From positions 816,001-880,000 of the forward strand of contig NZ_CP034015.1 of the NCBI RefSeq assembly GCF_003855395.1: DNA of 64,000 nucleotides, read 5' to 3'. The notes under the pieces were generated by a model. That model saw only the letters and a list, made by a program, of their open reading frames with translations, did no database searches and was not told the origin of the DNA. A program made the position numbers and the translations under genes. Source of the stretch: Shewanella livingstonensis (GTDB lineage: Bacteria; Pseudomonadota; Gammaproteobacteria; Enterobacterales; Shewanellaceae). This document shows, piece by piece, positions 37,974 through 46,436 of this stretch (positions are counted from its first letter, which is position 1; the number at the start of each line of letters is the position of its first letter).

Positions 37974-38873
37974 ATGCAGCCAACAGACTGGCAAATGATA
38001 TTTAGCCAACATTTAACCTCAGAAAGACAGCTTTCAGGCTATACCGTACGTAACTACATGTTTGAGCTACGCCGGGTTGAAACCATACTAATCGAATCAA
38101 CTCAGCTTATTGATGTTACGCGCGACGAGCTACAAGCTGTATTGGCAACCTTACACCGTAAAGGCCTGAGTCCACGCTCGTTATCTTTGTGTTTGTCTGC
38201 CTTAAAACAGTTTTTTGATTTTTTATTGAGTGAAGGTGCCGTAACCGTTAACCCCGCACATAGCTTAAGCGCCCCAAAGCAAAATAAACCGTTACCTAAA
38301 AACATGGATGTCGATGCCGTCAGTCATTTGTTGTCTATAGACGCTGATGATCCGTTGAGCTTACGAGATAAAGCCATTATGGAGTTATTTTATTCCAGTG
38401 GTTTGCGTTTAGCTGAATTAGCCAGTTTAGATTGCGTTGACATTAAGTTTGATCAAAGTGAAGTTAAAGTGATGGGTAAGGGCAGTAAACAGCGTGTTGT
38501 GCCAATTGGAAAGCTGGCCTTAAAGGCACTAGCCACATGGCTGAGTTGTCGCAATCAGTTACCCTGTACTCAGGCGGGTGACGCATTATTTGTTAGCAGC
38601 CAAGGTAAACGGTTGTCCCATCGTAGTATTCAAGCGCGTATGGCTAAGTGGGGGCAAGAACAAGCCATGGCGGTAAAAGTTCATCCGCATAAGTTGCGTC
38701 ATTCGTTTGCAACCCATATGCTTGAATCAAGCCAAGATTTACGTGCCGTACAAGAATTACTCGGCCATGCTAACTTATCGACTACACAAATTTACACCAG
38801 TTTAGACTTTCAACACCTTGCCAAAGTGTACGATAACGCGCATCCAAGAGCGAAAAAAGACAGGGGGAAATAA
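37974..38873 (+). CDS. xerC: Site-specific tyrosine recombinase XerC
   Basis: This is one of the two recombinases that resolve chromosome dimers at dif. The N-terminal core-binding domain (SAM-like, about 5-90) is followed by the catalytic domain with the Arg in SSGLRLAEL, the Lys in [34 protein letters not shown] and the nucleophilic Tyr at its end. The frame opens at 37905, but the ATG at 37974 ([10 protein letters not shown]) has GGGAG seven nt upstream and gives the usual 299 aa. Its TAA overlaps the next ATG (TAATG). Confidence 0.95.
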   Translation: MQPTDWQMIFSQHLTSERQLSGYTVRNYMFELRRVETILIESTQLIDVTRDELQAVLATLHRKGLSPRSLSLCLSALKQFFDFLLSEGAVTVNPAHSLSAPKQNKPLPKNMDVDAVSHLLSIDADDPLSLRDKAIMELFYSSGLRLAELASLDCVDIKFDQSEVKVMGKGSKQRVVPIGKLALKALATWLSCRNQLPCTQAGDALFVSSQGKRLSHRSIQARMAKWGQEQAMAVKVHPHKLRHSFATHMLESSQDLRAVQELLGHANLSTTQIYTSLDFQHLAKVYDNAHPRAKKDRGK

Positions 38874-39613
38874 TGACATCACAATTACCGAAACCTTCAA
38901 TAATCCAGTATCAACGTCTACAACCTTTTAGCGCGATTAGTTTTGATTTAGACGACACACTCTACAATAATCTTCCTTATGTAATACATGCCAGCGATCA
39001 GCTATTTTCGTTAATTCATCAAGCCTATCCCGCGACTACAGCATGGGACTTTGCTCAATGGCAGCAACTAAAGCATATGCTGTTTACGCTACACCCAGAG
39101 TTAGCGCATGATACCACCGCAGCCCGTTATGCCATGTTGCATCAAGGTCTTTTACACTTTGGTTATAGCGAAGTGGAAGCCAGTAAAGGGGCTCAAGATG
39201 GCATGGCGTGTTTTACCCATTACCGCAGTAACTTTACAGTTGATGATAATGTAATGCGACTACTAGAGCGTTTAAGCCAGCACTATCGACTTGTCGGCAT
39301 TACCAATGGCAATGTCGACACCCAGCGTATTGGGCTAGATAAAGTGATGCAATTTGTGTTGCATCCGGGTCATGGGGTAAAAATGAAACCTGCCGCCGAT
39401 ATGTTTAATCTCGCTTGTCGCCAACTGGATATTAAGCCCGCGGAATTATTGCACGTGGGCGATCATCCGCTATCGGATATTGCTGGAGCAAAAATGGCAG
39501 GTTGCCAAAGTGTTTGGCTCAATCCCTGTATGCAGCAACGGCATAAAACAGCTCAACTGGTATTGCCGCATGTTGAAATAAATCATTTAGATCTTCTGCT
39601 TGAGTTACTTTAG
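38873..39613 (+). CDS. yigB: HAD-family phosphatase, YigB-like
   Basis: The 246-aa HAD hydrolase has motif I SFDLDDTLYNN (about 23-33), motif II ITNGN, the Lys in GVKMKPAADMF, and motif IV HVGDHPLSDIAGAKMAG. In E. coli, YigB follows xerC and removes phosphate from the riboflavin intermediate 5-amino-6-(5-phosphoribitylamino)uracil; the same order here supports orthology. It is translationally coupled to xerC. It converges on the AlbA_2 gene with a 4-bp overlap of the two ends. Confidence 0.88.
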   Translation: MTSQLPKPSIIQYQRLQPFSAISFDLDDTLYNNLPYVIHASDQLFSLIHQAYPATTAWDFAQWQQLKHMLFTLHPELAHDTTAARYAMLHQGLLHFGYSEVEASKGAQDGMACFTHYRSNFTVDDNVMRLLERLSQHYRLVGITNGNVDTQRIGLDKVMQFVLHPGHGVKMKPAADMFNLACRQLDIKPAELLHVGDHPLSDIAGAKMAGCQSVWLNPCMQQRHKTAQLVLPHVEINHLDLLLELL

Positions 39614-40122
39614 CGCGAGGTTAGCGTTTTTAGATCTATGCCTGCTTTAAGGCTCATTTTTTGTACTTGCTCGCGGCTAGCATGCATATCGGCATCACCT
39701 ACACGAAAGTAGGTGCCGCTATAAGGATCGGTACCGACATAGATTGGTCTTAGTTTTACATCGACACAGGGCACATGGATGCGAATAAGCTTTTTCGCCA
39801 TTATTTCGATAATTTGTACGTCGGTTGGGGCTAAAATATTGTGACTGATTTTTTTAGGATTATGCAAAATTTCCCAAATTTCACTGAGCATCGGCATCGG
39901 ATTAACAATCCCCTCAATGGTAAAATCACCTTGCTGTTCTTTTACGCCCAAAATAATTTCACCGCCTAAAGTATTGGCAAAAGCACTGTAGCTTTCCCAC
40001 ATGCCTTCGGGCAACGTACCGTTGCCATCTCGTCCACCCGCTAATTTAAATTCAACTTGAGCAGATTCATGCAAGTTAGCAATGTCGTCTAGGGCAAATG
40101 TTGGATAATGATGAGGTGACAT
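39610..40122 (-). CDS. Stand-alone AlbA_2 (Schlafen-type) domain protein
   Basis: The 170-aa protein begins with the AlbA_2 signature: HESAQVEFKLAGGRDGNGTLPEGMWESYSAFANTLGGEIILGV, then IHVPCVDVKLRPIYV and the closing TYFRVGDADMHASREQV. Relatives usually carry an additional C-terminal helix-turn-helix half, which is missing here. The domain is called a putative nucleic-acid or ATP binder; its role is unknown. The ATG has GGAG five nt upstream. In E. coli the next gene after yigB is uvrD; here this unrelated gene takes that position. Confidence 0.8.
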   Translation of the reverse strand: MSPHHYPTFALDDIANLHESAQVEFKLAGGRDGNGTLPEGMWESYSAFANTLGGEIILGVKEQQGDFTIEGIVNPMPMLSEIWEILHNPKKISHNILAPTDVQIIEIMAKKLIRIHVPCVDVKLRPIYVGTDPYSGTYFRVGDADMHASREQVQKMSLKAGIDLKTLTSR

Positions 40123-40465
40123 TTAGGCTCCATATCGTCGTATTTAATCAATAACCTCAGTTTGGGGATCAGCAGTTATCAAACCGTCCTTTGAAGTGCT
40201 GTCTGCATTACCTTAACGGGCTATTATCCTCGCAGGTAATAAGATGTTGCACTTTGTGAGTAAAACACATCACCAGTGTAATGTGAAATAGGATAAATAT
40301 TTTGATTTATGGTTAATTTATCCCATCTTTATATGCCGATATGAGGTTAAATAGGTAAAACAGAGATCGTTACTGTATGAAGTTTCGCTAAAAAAAGGAA
40401 GTAAATACGTAAAGGCAGATAACGGATTTACGGCTAAAAATATACCGGTAAGTGGGTGGTATTGC
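40123..40465. other. Intergenic stretch without recognised gene
   Basis: These 343 bp lie between the AlbA_2 gene start and the di-iron protein stop. I see no ORF with coding character, no tRNA and no convincing terminator. It presumably holds the AlbA_2 promoter, but no clear -35/-10 pair stands out. Confidence 0.6.
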
Positions 40466-40978
40466 TTACAGTACTAATGCTTTAGGGAACAATAAGGTAT
40501 TTTCAAGGTTAATATGATTTTGTAAATCGACATCAAATTCAGCCAAGGTGCGGTAACAAGCTTGCCATGTGTGACAAACACTGGCTGGGATGGTGTAGTT
40601 ATTGGTTAGGCGCCTAATACTTTGTAGCATTTGGTCGGCATTATCATGCTCGTGCAACATCATGTTAATTGGATTGCCTATGTGGCCAAAACAACCATTG
40701 GCAGGTTGACCTAGACTGAGTGACTTAATTGCTGGAAAAAGAATTTGTTCTTCCTTCATTAAGTGGGGCATTAGCTCGTCAATTAACTCACGAACACACA
40801 GTGCCAATGGTTTGATTTCATCATGATCATCGCCGTGAGCACGAACCATTTTTTCAGTGTACTCAATTAATAGCGGTGCAGTTTTACGAATATACGCATG
40901 GTGGTTTGTTTCAATGTAATTGATTAAATCAACCAGTGATAATAGTGATAGCTGTTCAGTTGTTTGCGCTGTTGACAT
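40466..40978 (-). CDS. YtfE/ScdA-like di-iron (hemerythrin-fold) protein without the N-terminal domain
   Basis: The protein has 170 aa from the ATG at 40978, which has GGAG five nt upstream; the frame is open further to 40999. Ligand spacing follows the E. coli YtfE di-iron domain: H27, H72, E76, H111, H155 and E159, in HHAYI, PHLMKEEQILFPAI, LHEHDNAD and HINLENTLLFP. The short N-terminal DUF542 domain of full-length YtfE is absent. Family members repair iron-sulfur centres damaged by nitric oxide or oxidants and are commonly under NsrR. A 30-bp palindrome 15 nt before the ATG is a likely operator. Confidence 0.88.
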   Translation of the reverse strand: MSTAQTTEQLSLLSLVDLINYIETNHHAYIRKTAPLLIEYTEKMVRAHGDDHDEIKPLALCVRELIDELMPHLMKEEQILFPAIKSLSLGQPANGCFGHIGNPINMMLHEHDNADQMLQSIRRLTNNYTIPASVCHTWQACYRTLAEFDVDLQNHINLENTLLFPKALVL

Positions 40979-40992
40979 AGTTACTCCAAAGA

Positions 40993-41022
40993 TGCACATA
41001 ATTTACATGTATATTATGTGCA
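40993..41022 (-). promoter_or_regulatory. 30-bp near-perfect palindrome upstream of the di-iron gene (candidate NsrR-type operator)
   Basis: The arms TGCACATAAT and ATTATGTGCA flank a TTACATGTAT-like centre, and 28 of 30 positions are symmetric. One register, GATGCACATAATTTACAT, matches the NsrR pattern GATGYATTTNAAATRCAT at most but not all positions. It covers the region just before the ribosome site, where a repressor would block expression. The regulator's identity is inferred. Confidence 0.6.
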
Positions 41023-41093
41023 CCTCTGTTTGTGCTCAATTCGCTCGCAGAAGTTCTGTTAGCTAGCTCACATATTATCGGTTAATTTATCTC

Positions 41094-42311
41094 TTATGGG
41101 GTACACGATTGTCCCTCATCGAGTGGGGTTACAAGTACTTGTTGGCTTACTAACTGCTGTTCAAGCATGCCGCCTACTCGGAGTAAATTATGTTGCCAAC
41201 ACACCACACCACGGTGGTCCATACTCGGTTGTGATAGCTCAAGCGGTTGTAACCATTGTTTAGTTGCCAAATCAAAACCATATTTGTATAAGCTAGGCTC
41301 GCTTGGTTTACCGTTATAACCCATGCCAGAATAGTTGTAGGGATTATCGCTGCCGCCTAAAAACACAATTTGACCCCCGTTTGGCGTTTGGATGCCAGTC
41401 GCGGCCATACGGTAATGTGCCGTGGCTAGGTGTTGTTTGGTGTCACTTTGGTTAGCGACTGAATAATGCGCTAATAATTGCCAATCAATACGCAAATGAT
41501 TGTTGGGATTCACTTCACCGAACAAACACACTGGAGAAGCTTGATAACTGCGGCGAACGTTGATATTGGCTTGTACTTTTACACCGTCGCACAACACCAG
41601 TTTATTATCGACCATGCCAACCGCTTGGCCAAATACTGCAGGTGCTGGCATTGGGCTTGCTTGGGCCCATGTGTCGGTTTGAGTGTCATAAACCTGAACT
41701 AAATTAATATTACCGTCGTTGTGCCAGCCACCAAATAAATAGATATAACGTTGTAAATAAGTCGCTGCGGCAGTGTCATCAACTGCCACAGGCATGTCGG
41801 CAATTCGTTTATATTGATTGGTGTTAATCGAGTATCGATAATTATCAACTGTGCTAATTTCATCATGATTCTCAGCGACAGTGTAGCCGCCAAACACATA
41901 AGCACTGTCTTTAATGCCCACAGCTATTGAGGCTAATCGTCCCGCTAACGGCGCAACATGCGGCACCGCTTTAATGGTTTGCCATTGGCTATTAGGGGTG
42001 TTTAACGCCAGCGCCCAAGCATTGTTATGTACAGCTTGATAATCTTTGTCTTTACCTAGGCCCATGAAACTTAATAAATAGGCTTGCTGGCCGCTTTGCA
42101 CTAATGCTATTGCATTATTGCTCACGGCTTGGGGTAACGAGGCTATGTGAGTTGTTGCCGTTGGGGCCGCACAAGCGGGTACTGTTACAGTAGTTATACC
42201 TGCAAATGCAACGATAAGCGCTCCAACCATATTGGCTATTTTTCGAGCCGACGGTGTAACTGGTACCGGAGGATAAAGACCTTGAGAAAAAATTTTAATT
42301 AAACGAAGCAT
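41094..42311 (-). CDS. Exported Kelch-repeat beta-propeller protein
   Basis: The 405-aa protein has an unusually long basic N-region, a hydrophobic segment (about 27-48) and a probable signal cut near CAA-PTATT, so it is exported. Kelch blades are visible: SAYVFGGYT, RYIYLFGGWHNDG followed by VQVYDTQTDTWAQASPMP, GQIVFLGGSDNPYNY and LLRVGGM. Such propellers bind proteins or glycans; the fold resembles NanM-type sialate mutarotases, but I see no evidence for that reaction. It is the fourth gene after the ECF sigma factor, with only 51 bp to the preceding lipoprotein gene, so it is probably in that operon. Confidence 0.8.
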   Translation of the reverse strand: MLRLIKIFSQGLYPPVPVTPSARKIANMVGALIVAFAGITTVTVPACAAPTATTHIASLPQAVSNNAIALVQSGQQAYLLSFMGLGKDKDYQAVHNNAWALALNTPNSQWQTIKAVPHVAPLAGRLASIAVGIKDSAYVFGGYTVAENHDEISTVDNYRYSINTNQYKRIADMPVAVDDTAAATYLQRYIYLFGGWHNDGNINLVQVYDTQTDTWAQASPMPAPAVFGQAVGMVDNKLVLCDGVKVQANINVRRSYQASPVCLFGEVNPNNHLRIDWQLLAHYSVANQSDTKQHLATAHYRMAATGIQTPNGGQIVFLGGSDNPYNYSGMGYNGKPSEPSLYKYGFDLATKQWLQPLELSQPSMDHRGVVCWQHNLLRVGGMLEQQLVSQQVLVTPLDEGQSCTP

Positions 42312-42362
42312 GGATTAATCCTGTGTTACCGTCATGTGATATCAATATTAGCTTGGATATAT

Positions 42363-42680
42363 TTAAGGTTTTACGCCTTTTCCCATACGTATTTCTATGG
42401 TTTTCTCAAAAGACGGCTTGGTCGTTAGTTGTTTTTTTTGCTCAACAATAATATACCAATCGTAGCCCTGTTTGTTGGTTAGGCTTGCCGCGCGAGCTAA
42501 TGCATAGGCATTTATATGGGCTTTATCTTTACTGAAAATACTCAGCATAAAATAATTGTCAGTGATTTTTCGATCAATGTAGCGATAGCCATCTGCTTGA
42601 GTATATTGTGCTTTGGTGCTGTTGCAACCACAAAGTATAATGACAAGTAGCATCATCACACTGACTGTAACATTACCCAT
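42363..42680 (-). CDS. Small lipoprotein in the ECF sigma operon
   Basis: The 105-aa protein has a lipoprotein signal (MMLLVIILCGC, lipid Cys18 or 19) and a mature part beginning with YTQADGYRYIDRKITDNYFMLSI. This resembles the CC0125/CC1285-type proteobacterial lipoprotein family (GYRY, F-x-V/L, then a helix with ALARAASLT). The function is unknown. It is 2 bp after the anti-sigma stop, so co-translated. It is probably attached to the outer or inner membrane facing the periplasm. Confidence 0.78.
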   Translation of the reverse strand: MGNVTVSVMMLLVIILCGCNSTKAQYTQADGYRYIDRKITDNYFMLSIFSKDKAHINAYALARAASLTNKQGYDWYIIVEQKKQLTTKPSFEKTIEIRMGKGVKP

Positions 42681-42682
42681 CT

Positions 42683-43414
42683 TTATGGCCTTATAGCTAA
42701 GTTATTCAGCACTTTTTGCTCTTGTGCCAGAGTTAATGGCGCGTCAGCCATTAAATTGTCGAGCACACTATCAAGCGCCGAGCCGCCGCTAGCAGTCTGG
42801 TATTCAGCTTGGCTATCTTGGCTGATAGTATATTCAATATTAGCAATTTTTTGCCACTGCCCCTGCTGCTGACAGGCAATATTGTCGCTGTAGTAGCTTG
42901 GGTCTTGTAAACCATATTGGCGACAAAAATCCCCTTGTTGATTGTAAAAACTGAGTTGAATTGACATCAGGCTATCATCATTAAGCGTCGCCAATACGCC
43001 ACTAGGTAAGTGCATTAGTTGCTCAATAATACTAGGATCTAGGCCTGCTATAGTAGTATTATTTTGCGTTGGCGCGTCTGTTTTATATACGCCATAACCC
43101 GCTATTAGCGCAATAACAGCTATTGCTGCTGCATATTGTTGCACTTGTTGTTGTGCTTTTCTCCACCAGGGAAAAGCCATCACATTGGAGTCAGTTAAAT
43201 GAGATTGTTCAAGTAGTGCGGTGGTAGTGTCAGGTATAGGTTGTTGATCAATCGCTTGATAATGGTTTTGTACCATAGTGTCGACCATTGCTAGCTCGGC
43301 TAAGCGTTCGGCAATCGCTTCGTTATCGATAATGGCTTGCCTAACTAGCTCCATTTCTTGCTTTGACAGTTCGGCATCTAAAAAGGCTGATAAGGTTTTA
43401 TCGCTAAGGTTCAT
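42683..43414 (-). CDS. Anti-sigma factor (single-pass membrane)
   Basis: The 243-aa protein has an N-terminal cytoplasmic anti-sigma domain (LSAFLDAELSKQEMELVRQAIIDNEAIAERLAELAMVD) without the zinc-binding His/Cys motif, one membrane helix (about 92-110, YAAAIAVIALIAGYGVY), and a periplasmic domain with two cysteines (FCRQYG and IACQQQ) that may form a disulfide. Its ATG overlaps the sigma gene stop (43411-43414), the normal arrangement for an ECF sigma and its inhibitor. The signal that releases the sigma factor is unknown. Confidence 0.88.
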   Translation of the reverse strand: MNLSDKTLSAFLDAELSKQEMELVRQAIIDNEAIAERLAELAMVDTMVQNHYQAIDQQPIPDTTTALLEQSHLTDSNVMAFPWWRKAQQQVQQYAAAIAVIALIAGYGVYKTDAPTQNNTTIAGLDPSIIEQLMHLPSGVLATLNDDSLMSIQLSFYNQQGDFCRQYGLQDPSYYSDNIACQQQGQWQKIANIEYTISQDSQAEYQTASGGSALDSVLDNLMADAPLTLAQEQKVLNNLAIRP

Positions 43415-43899
43415 GCCATGCTCCCATTAGGTTGTTTAAAAAAGCTGACCATATTGGATCGAGCTCTGGCTAGACGACTCATTATCGTTCCTGTTGGAAT
43501 AGCGAGTATCTCAGCTGCTTCACTGTAGCTCATGCCTTGCACAGCAATTAACGATAATACTTCACGCTGATCATCAGATAAACTATTCATCGCGATATTC
43601 ACCTCGCCTAAAGTAATATCGTTAATGATATCGGCTTCACCGTCGGTATAATTCTCTGCCTGAAGTTCTGGTTTACTGGTGGCTAAGGTACGTACTTTTT
43701 GTGAGCGATAGTCATCAATCCATTGATTTCGACATATTTTAAAGGCCCATTTAGCTAACAGAACATCTTCCGGTGGTGGCGATTTAAGTATGCGCAATAA
43801 AGTATTTTGCACCAAGTCATCGGCATCATGCATTGAGCCCGTTAATGAGTAGGCAAAGCGTCTTAATGCTGGTAACAGCAGGGTTAATTCTGGTTTCAT
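43411..43899 (-). CDS. ECF-family RNA polymerase sigma factor
   Basis: The protein has 162 aa from the ATG at 43899 (MKPELTLLLPALRRFAYSLTG); a longer frame would use a TTG at 43938 that overlaps the predicted promoter, so the shorter start is preferred. Region 2 is DADDLVQNTLLRIL and KWAFKICRNQWIDDYR; region 4 is LSDDQREVLSLIAVQGMSYSEAAEILAIPTGTIMSRLARAR. A GAGGAG lies 12 nt before the ATG. It heads sigma, anti-sigma, lipoprotein and Kelch genes, and is divergent from an exported subtilase. An upstream motif shared with another gene in the window suggests autoregulation. Confidence 0.92.
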   Translation of the reverse strand: MKPELTLLLPALRRFAYSLTGSMHDADDLVQNTLLRILKSPPPEDVLLAKWAFKICRNQWIDDYRSQKVRTLATSKPELQAENYTDGEADIINDITLGEVNIAMNSLSDDQREVLSLIAVQGMSYSEAAEILAIPTGTIMSRLARARSNMVSFFKQPNGSMA

Positions 43900-43925
43900 A
43901 TTTAGGGTATACTCCTCTTTACCCT

Positions 43926-43954
43926 GATAACGGTTCAATGGGCAAAGTTATTCC
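43926..43954 (-). promoter_or_regulatory. Predicted ECF-type promoter of the sigma operon
   Basis: On the minus strand, GGAATA (43949-43954) and CGTTATC (43926-43932) are exactly 16 bp apart. The same pair with the same spacing occurs at 47363-47391 before another gene of this cluster. A GGAAT -35 element and CGTT -10 element are typical for ECF sigma factors. Confidence 0.7.
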
Positions 43955-43963
43955 AACATGGAG

Positions 43964-43990
43964 GGAATTTTTGTTGTTGTCAGACGTTTT
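43964..43990 (+). promoter_or_regulatory. Possible ECF-type promoter of the subtilase gene
   Basis: On the plus strand, GGAATT (43964-43969) and CGTTTT (43985-43990) are 15 bp apart. This is similar to the two minus-strand motifs but one base shorter in spacing and with a weaker -10, so it is less certain. Confidence 0.4.
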
Positions 43991-44025
43991 TATCTTACAC
44001 ACTATTTGCACAGGTAGATAAATCA

Positions 44026-45471
44026 ATGAGAACCGTGACAGCATATTCACTTGCATTACTGAGTTTAACCCTCGTACCGTTGATGTCTTTCGGACAATTA
44101 CTGCCTGTGCCTACATTGCCTTCTGCCGTGATAGATAAACTTGACCAAAGCGTGAGCCGCAACGCTGAACGTCTCCAAGCACTTAAACAACAACGTTTAC
44201 TGAATCAACAATTACAGCAAACATTGACGCTAAAGGCGACGTTGTTAGATCCTTTATTACAGTTACCAGCCGTAGTGCCAGTGCTAAATAGCGCGGGGCT
44301 GCTGGTGTGGAACGATATTGAAGTTGAAAACGGTTTACGCGCAGTTGAACGTGAATGGTTATTGCTACTATCTATAGCGCAATGGCAACAGCTGTTAACG
44401 ACGACTCCAGAGCTGGAAATATATGTGCAAAGCCGCACTGAACTGGCAATGTTAGGCTTACAGTTGGTTAAAATACAAGTACCAGTCGAGCTTGATAGCG
44501 TTGATGCATTGCGCAAGACCTTATCTACACTACTGGCACCTTATTTAAGCCGAAATTATATATACCAGCCGCAAGCGGCAAATCAAGCAAGCACAGTTAC
44601 GGATGTGCAGGCGAGTACTGAAACTGCTACCCAAGCAGGCAGAGCGACAACGGATCAGATAACGGCAGTGCAGCAAGTGGTTAAAAGTGAAACGGCCGCA
44701 GCTATGTGCGATAACCCCATAAGACTAGGCATGATAGATACCGCGATTGTTGCCGATCATAAGGCGCTGCCTATTGCCAAAAAGCGCTTAGCGCTGATCC
44801 AACGAAATTTCCTAGCCAGTGATATTCCATCATCATACAGTCACGGAACCGCAGTGGCAGGCGTATTAGCAGGTAACAATGATCAACTTAAGCCGTTATT
44901 ACCGTCATTAACGTTATACAGTGCCGGGGCTTTTTATGCCCAAAATACTTACCAACAAGGGGCGACACTCGACAGTATCTTGCAGGCGTTAAATTGGCTC
45001 GTGGGTCAACAGGTACGGGTGATCAACATGAGTTTAACTGGACCCGATAATCCAATACTGCAAGAAGTGGTATCTCGCTTAAGCAAGACCCAGACTATTT
45101 TAGTGGCTGCAGCAGGTAACGGCGGACCAGCTGCTAAGCCATTATATCCAGCGGCATATTCTGACGTTATTGCCGTCACTGCGGTAGATAAACAGCTGGG
45201 ATTATATCGCTGGGCTAATCAGGGGGATTACATTGATTTTGCGGCGCAAGGAGTCAAGGTGCTGACTACCCGAGCAGATGGCAGTGTGGGTATTGAAAGT
45301 GGCACCTCAATGGCTACACCAGTCGTGTCGGCCAAGGTGGCCTGTATGCTGGCAGCGACACCTGAGCTACTATTGGATCAAGTGTTGCTCCAATTACAGC
45401 AACAGGTGATTGATTTAGGCGCTCAGGGTAAAGACCCACAATTTGGTTATGGGCTGGTATCACGTCCTTAA
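44026..45471 (+). CDS. Exported subtilisin-family (S8) serine protease
   Basis: The 481-aa protein has a signal peptide (core about 8-22, cleavage near SFG-Q), a Q/L-rich helical N-terminal region of about 200 residues that may be an inhibitory propeptide or docking part, then the S8 catalytic domain. The catalytic residues are D238 (GMIDTAI), H273 (YSHGTAVAGV) and S428 (GTSMATPVV), with the oxyanion-hole Asn365 in AAAGNGG. It is probably periplasmic or secreted. It is divergent from the ECF sigma gene and overlaps the convergent outer-membrane protein gene by 4 bp. The context suggests it is either controlled by the sigma factor or acts on its signalling branch. Confidence 0.9.
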   Translation: MRTVTAYSLALLSLTLVPLMSFGQLLPVPTLPSAVIDKLDQSVSRNAERLQALKQQRLLNQQLQQTLTLKATLLDPLLQLPAVVPVLNSAGLLVWNDIEVENGLRAVEREWLLLLSIAQWQQLLTTTPELEIYVQSRTELAMLGLQLVKIQVPVELDSVDALRKTLSTLLAPYLSRNYIYQPQAANQASTVTDVQASTETATQAGRATTDQITAVQQVVKSETAAAMCDNPIRLGMIDTAIVADHKALPIAKKRLALIQRNFLASDIPSSYSHGTAVAGVLAGNNDQLKPLLPSLTLYSAGAFYAQNTYQQGATLDSILQALNWLVGQQVRVINMSLTGPDNPILQEVVSRLSKTQTILVAAAGNGGPAAKPLYPAAYSDVIAVTAVDKQLGLYRWANQGDYIDFAAQGVKVLTTRADGSVGIESGTSMATPVVSAKVACMLAATPELLLDQVLLQLQQQVIDLGAQGKDPQFGYGLVSRP

Positions 45472-46373
45472 AAACTGGCTTGCAACATTAACCCTGCACG
45501 TGTTTCATCATAATCCGCACTGGCTAAAATGGATTGATAGTCACCATATTCAACGGATGTCAGCAGCGCAAAAGTGGCATTAATATTTAACTCCCACTTA
45601 GCATCAATGTGTTGATGGATATCATTGCGTTCATTATTGTCTATAGCCAAGGCATAATCTCGTTGAGTTAACTTCATTCCTAGCTGAACTTTTTGTGCTA
45701 TATGCCATAAATCAAATTGATTAGAAACGCGGATGTTGATGCCTGCAGCACGATAGCTAAAGGTTTTATCAAGTGCATCTTCATCTTCATAGATTGCACC
45801 TAATGAAATAAATTTCTGACCTTGCTGAAAAAACCAAAATGAATCAAGATTTGCGCTTTTATTGCTAGCATCACGCAACGTAAACTGAGCAAAATCTTTG
45901 TCGGCATAAACTACGCTGGGACGAATGAACCAGCTGTCGCTAAGATTATACATGGCATACACGCTAAATTGGTTGAGAGTTAAAAAATCACTGCCGTCTA
46001 AATCAGCTTGAGCCAGATAAACACTGCTACCTAATGTCAGATTATTAAAGCCATAGCTCGCATCGATAAAAGCCAGCTGTAAGCGGCTGTCATAAGCGCT
46101 GGCTTTGTTGTAGCGCTTGTCATTAATGCTATAGCTGCTGTCTAGGCGGAAATGGTCGTTAACTTGCCAAGCTGCGTTGATTTCTCCCTCTAAAGCTGTC
46201 GCCGTATCCGACTCACCACTGGCTTGTTCAAGCTCACTGATATTGACGTTAGACTGATATTCCATGCCTGCTTTTAGCTTACCGTTAACGGATAGTGTAT
46301 CTGCCGCTATTCCCATGTGAGCATAACTCAATAGTAATAACGTACAGGTAACACGACAATGTAAAGCCATCAT
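45468..46373 (-). CDS. Outer-membrane beta-barrel protein
   Basis: The 301-aa protein has a signal peptide (core LLLLSYAHMGIAA) and a mature part of alternating amphipathic strands with frequent aromatics (YSINDKRYN, LQLAFIDASYGFNNLTLGSSVYLAQADL, FSVYAMYNLSDSWFIRPSVVYADKDF). The last residue is Phe (GLMLQASF), the signature recognised by the BAM complex. About 14 strands look possible. I do not recognise a specific family. It follows the aromatic-free protein gene after a hairpin and is probably in the same transcription unit. Confidence 0.8.
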   Translation of the reverse strand: MMALHCRVTCTLLLLSYAHMGIAADTLSVNGKLKAGMEYQSNVNISELEQASGESDTATALEGEINAAWQVNDHFRLDSSYSINDKRYNKASAYDSRLQLAFIDASYGFNNLTLGSSVYLAQADLDGSDFLTLNQFSVYAMYNLSDSWFIRPSVVYADKDFAQFTLRDASNKSANLDSFWFFQQGQKFISLGAIYEDEDALDKTFSYRAAGINIRVSNQFDLWHIAQKVQLGMKLTQRDYALAIDNNERNDIHQHIDAKWELNINATFALLTSVEYGDYQSILASADYDETRAGLMLQASF

Positions 46374-46390
46374 AAGAACTCCTAACCAAA

Positions 46391-46420
46391 CAAATAAAAC
46401 AGGCCGGCAATATTGCCGGC
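46391..46420 (-). terminator. Intercistronic terminator-like hairpin
   Basis: GCCGGCAA / TTGCCGGC (46403-46420) is a perfect 18-nt palindrome between two co-directional genes. On the minus strand it is followed by CTGTTTTATTTG, a weak T-tract, so it may be a leaky terminator that lowers expression of the barrel gene relative to the first gene. Confidence 0.6.
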
Positions 46421-46436
46421 ATATGGAGTATTTCGG

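Noticed and set aside
43900..43938. N-terminal extension of the ECF sigma factor from a TTG at 43938
   Set aside because: It would start only a few bases from the predicted ECF -10 element, and family proteins begin near MKPELTLLLPAL.
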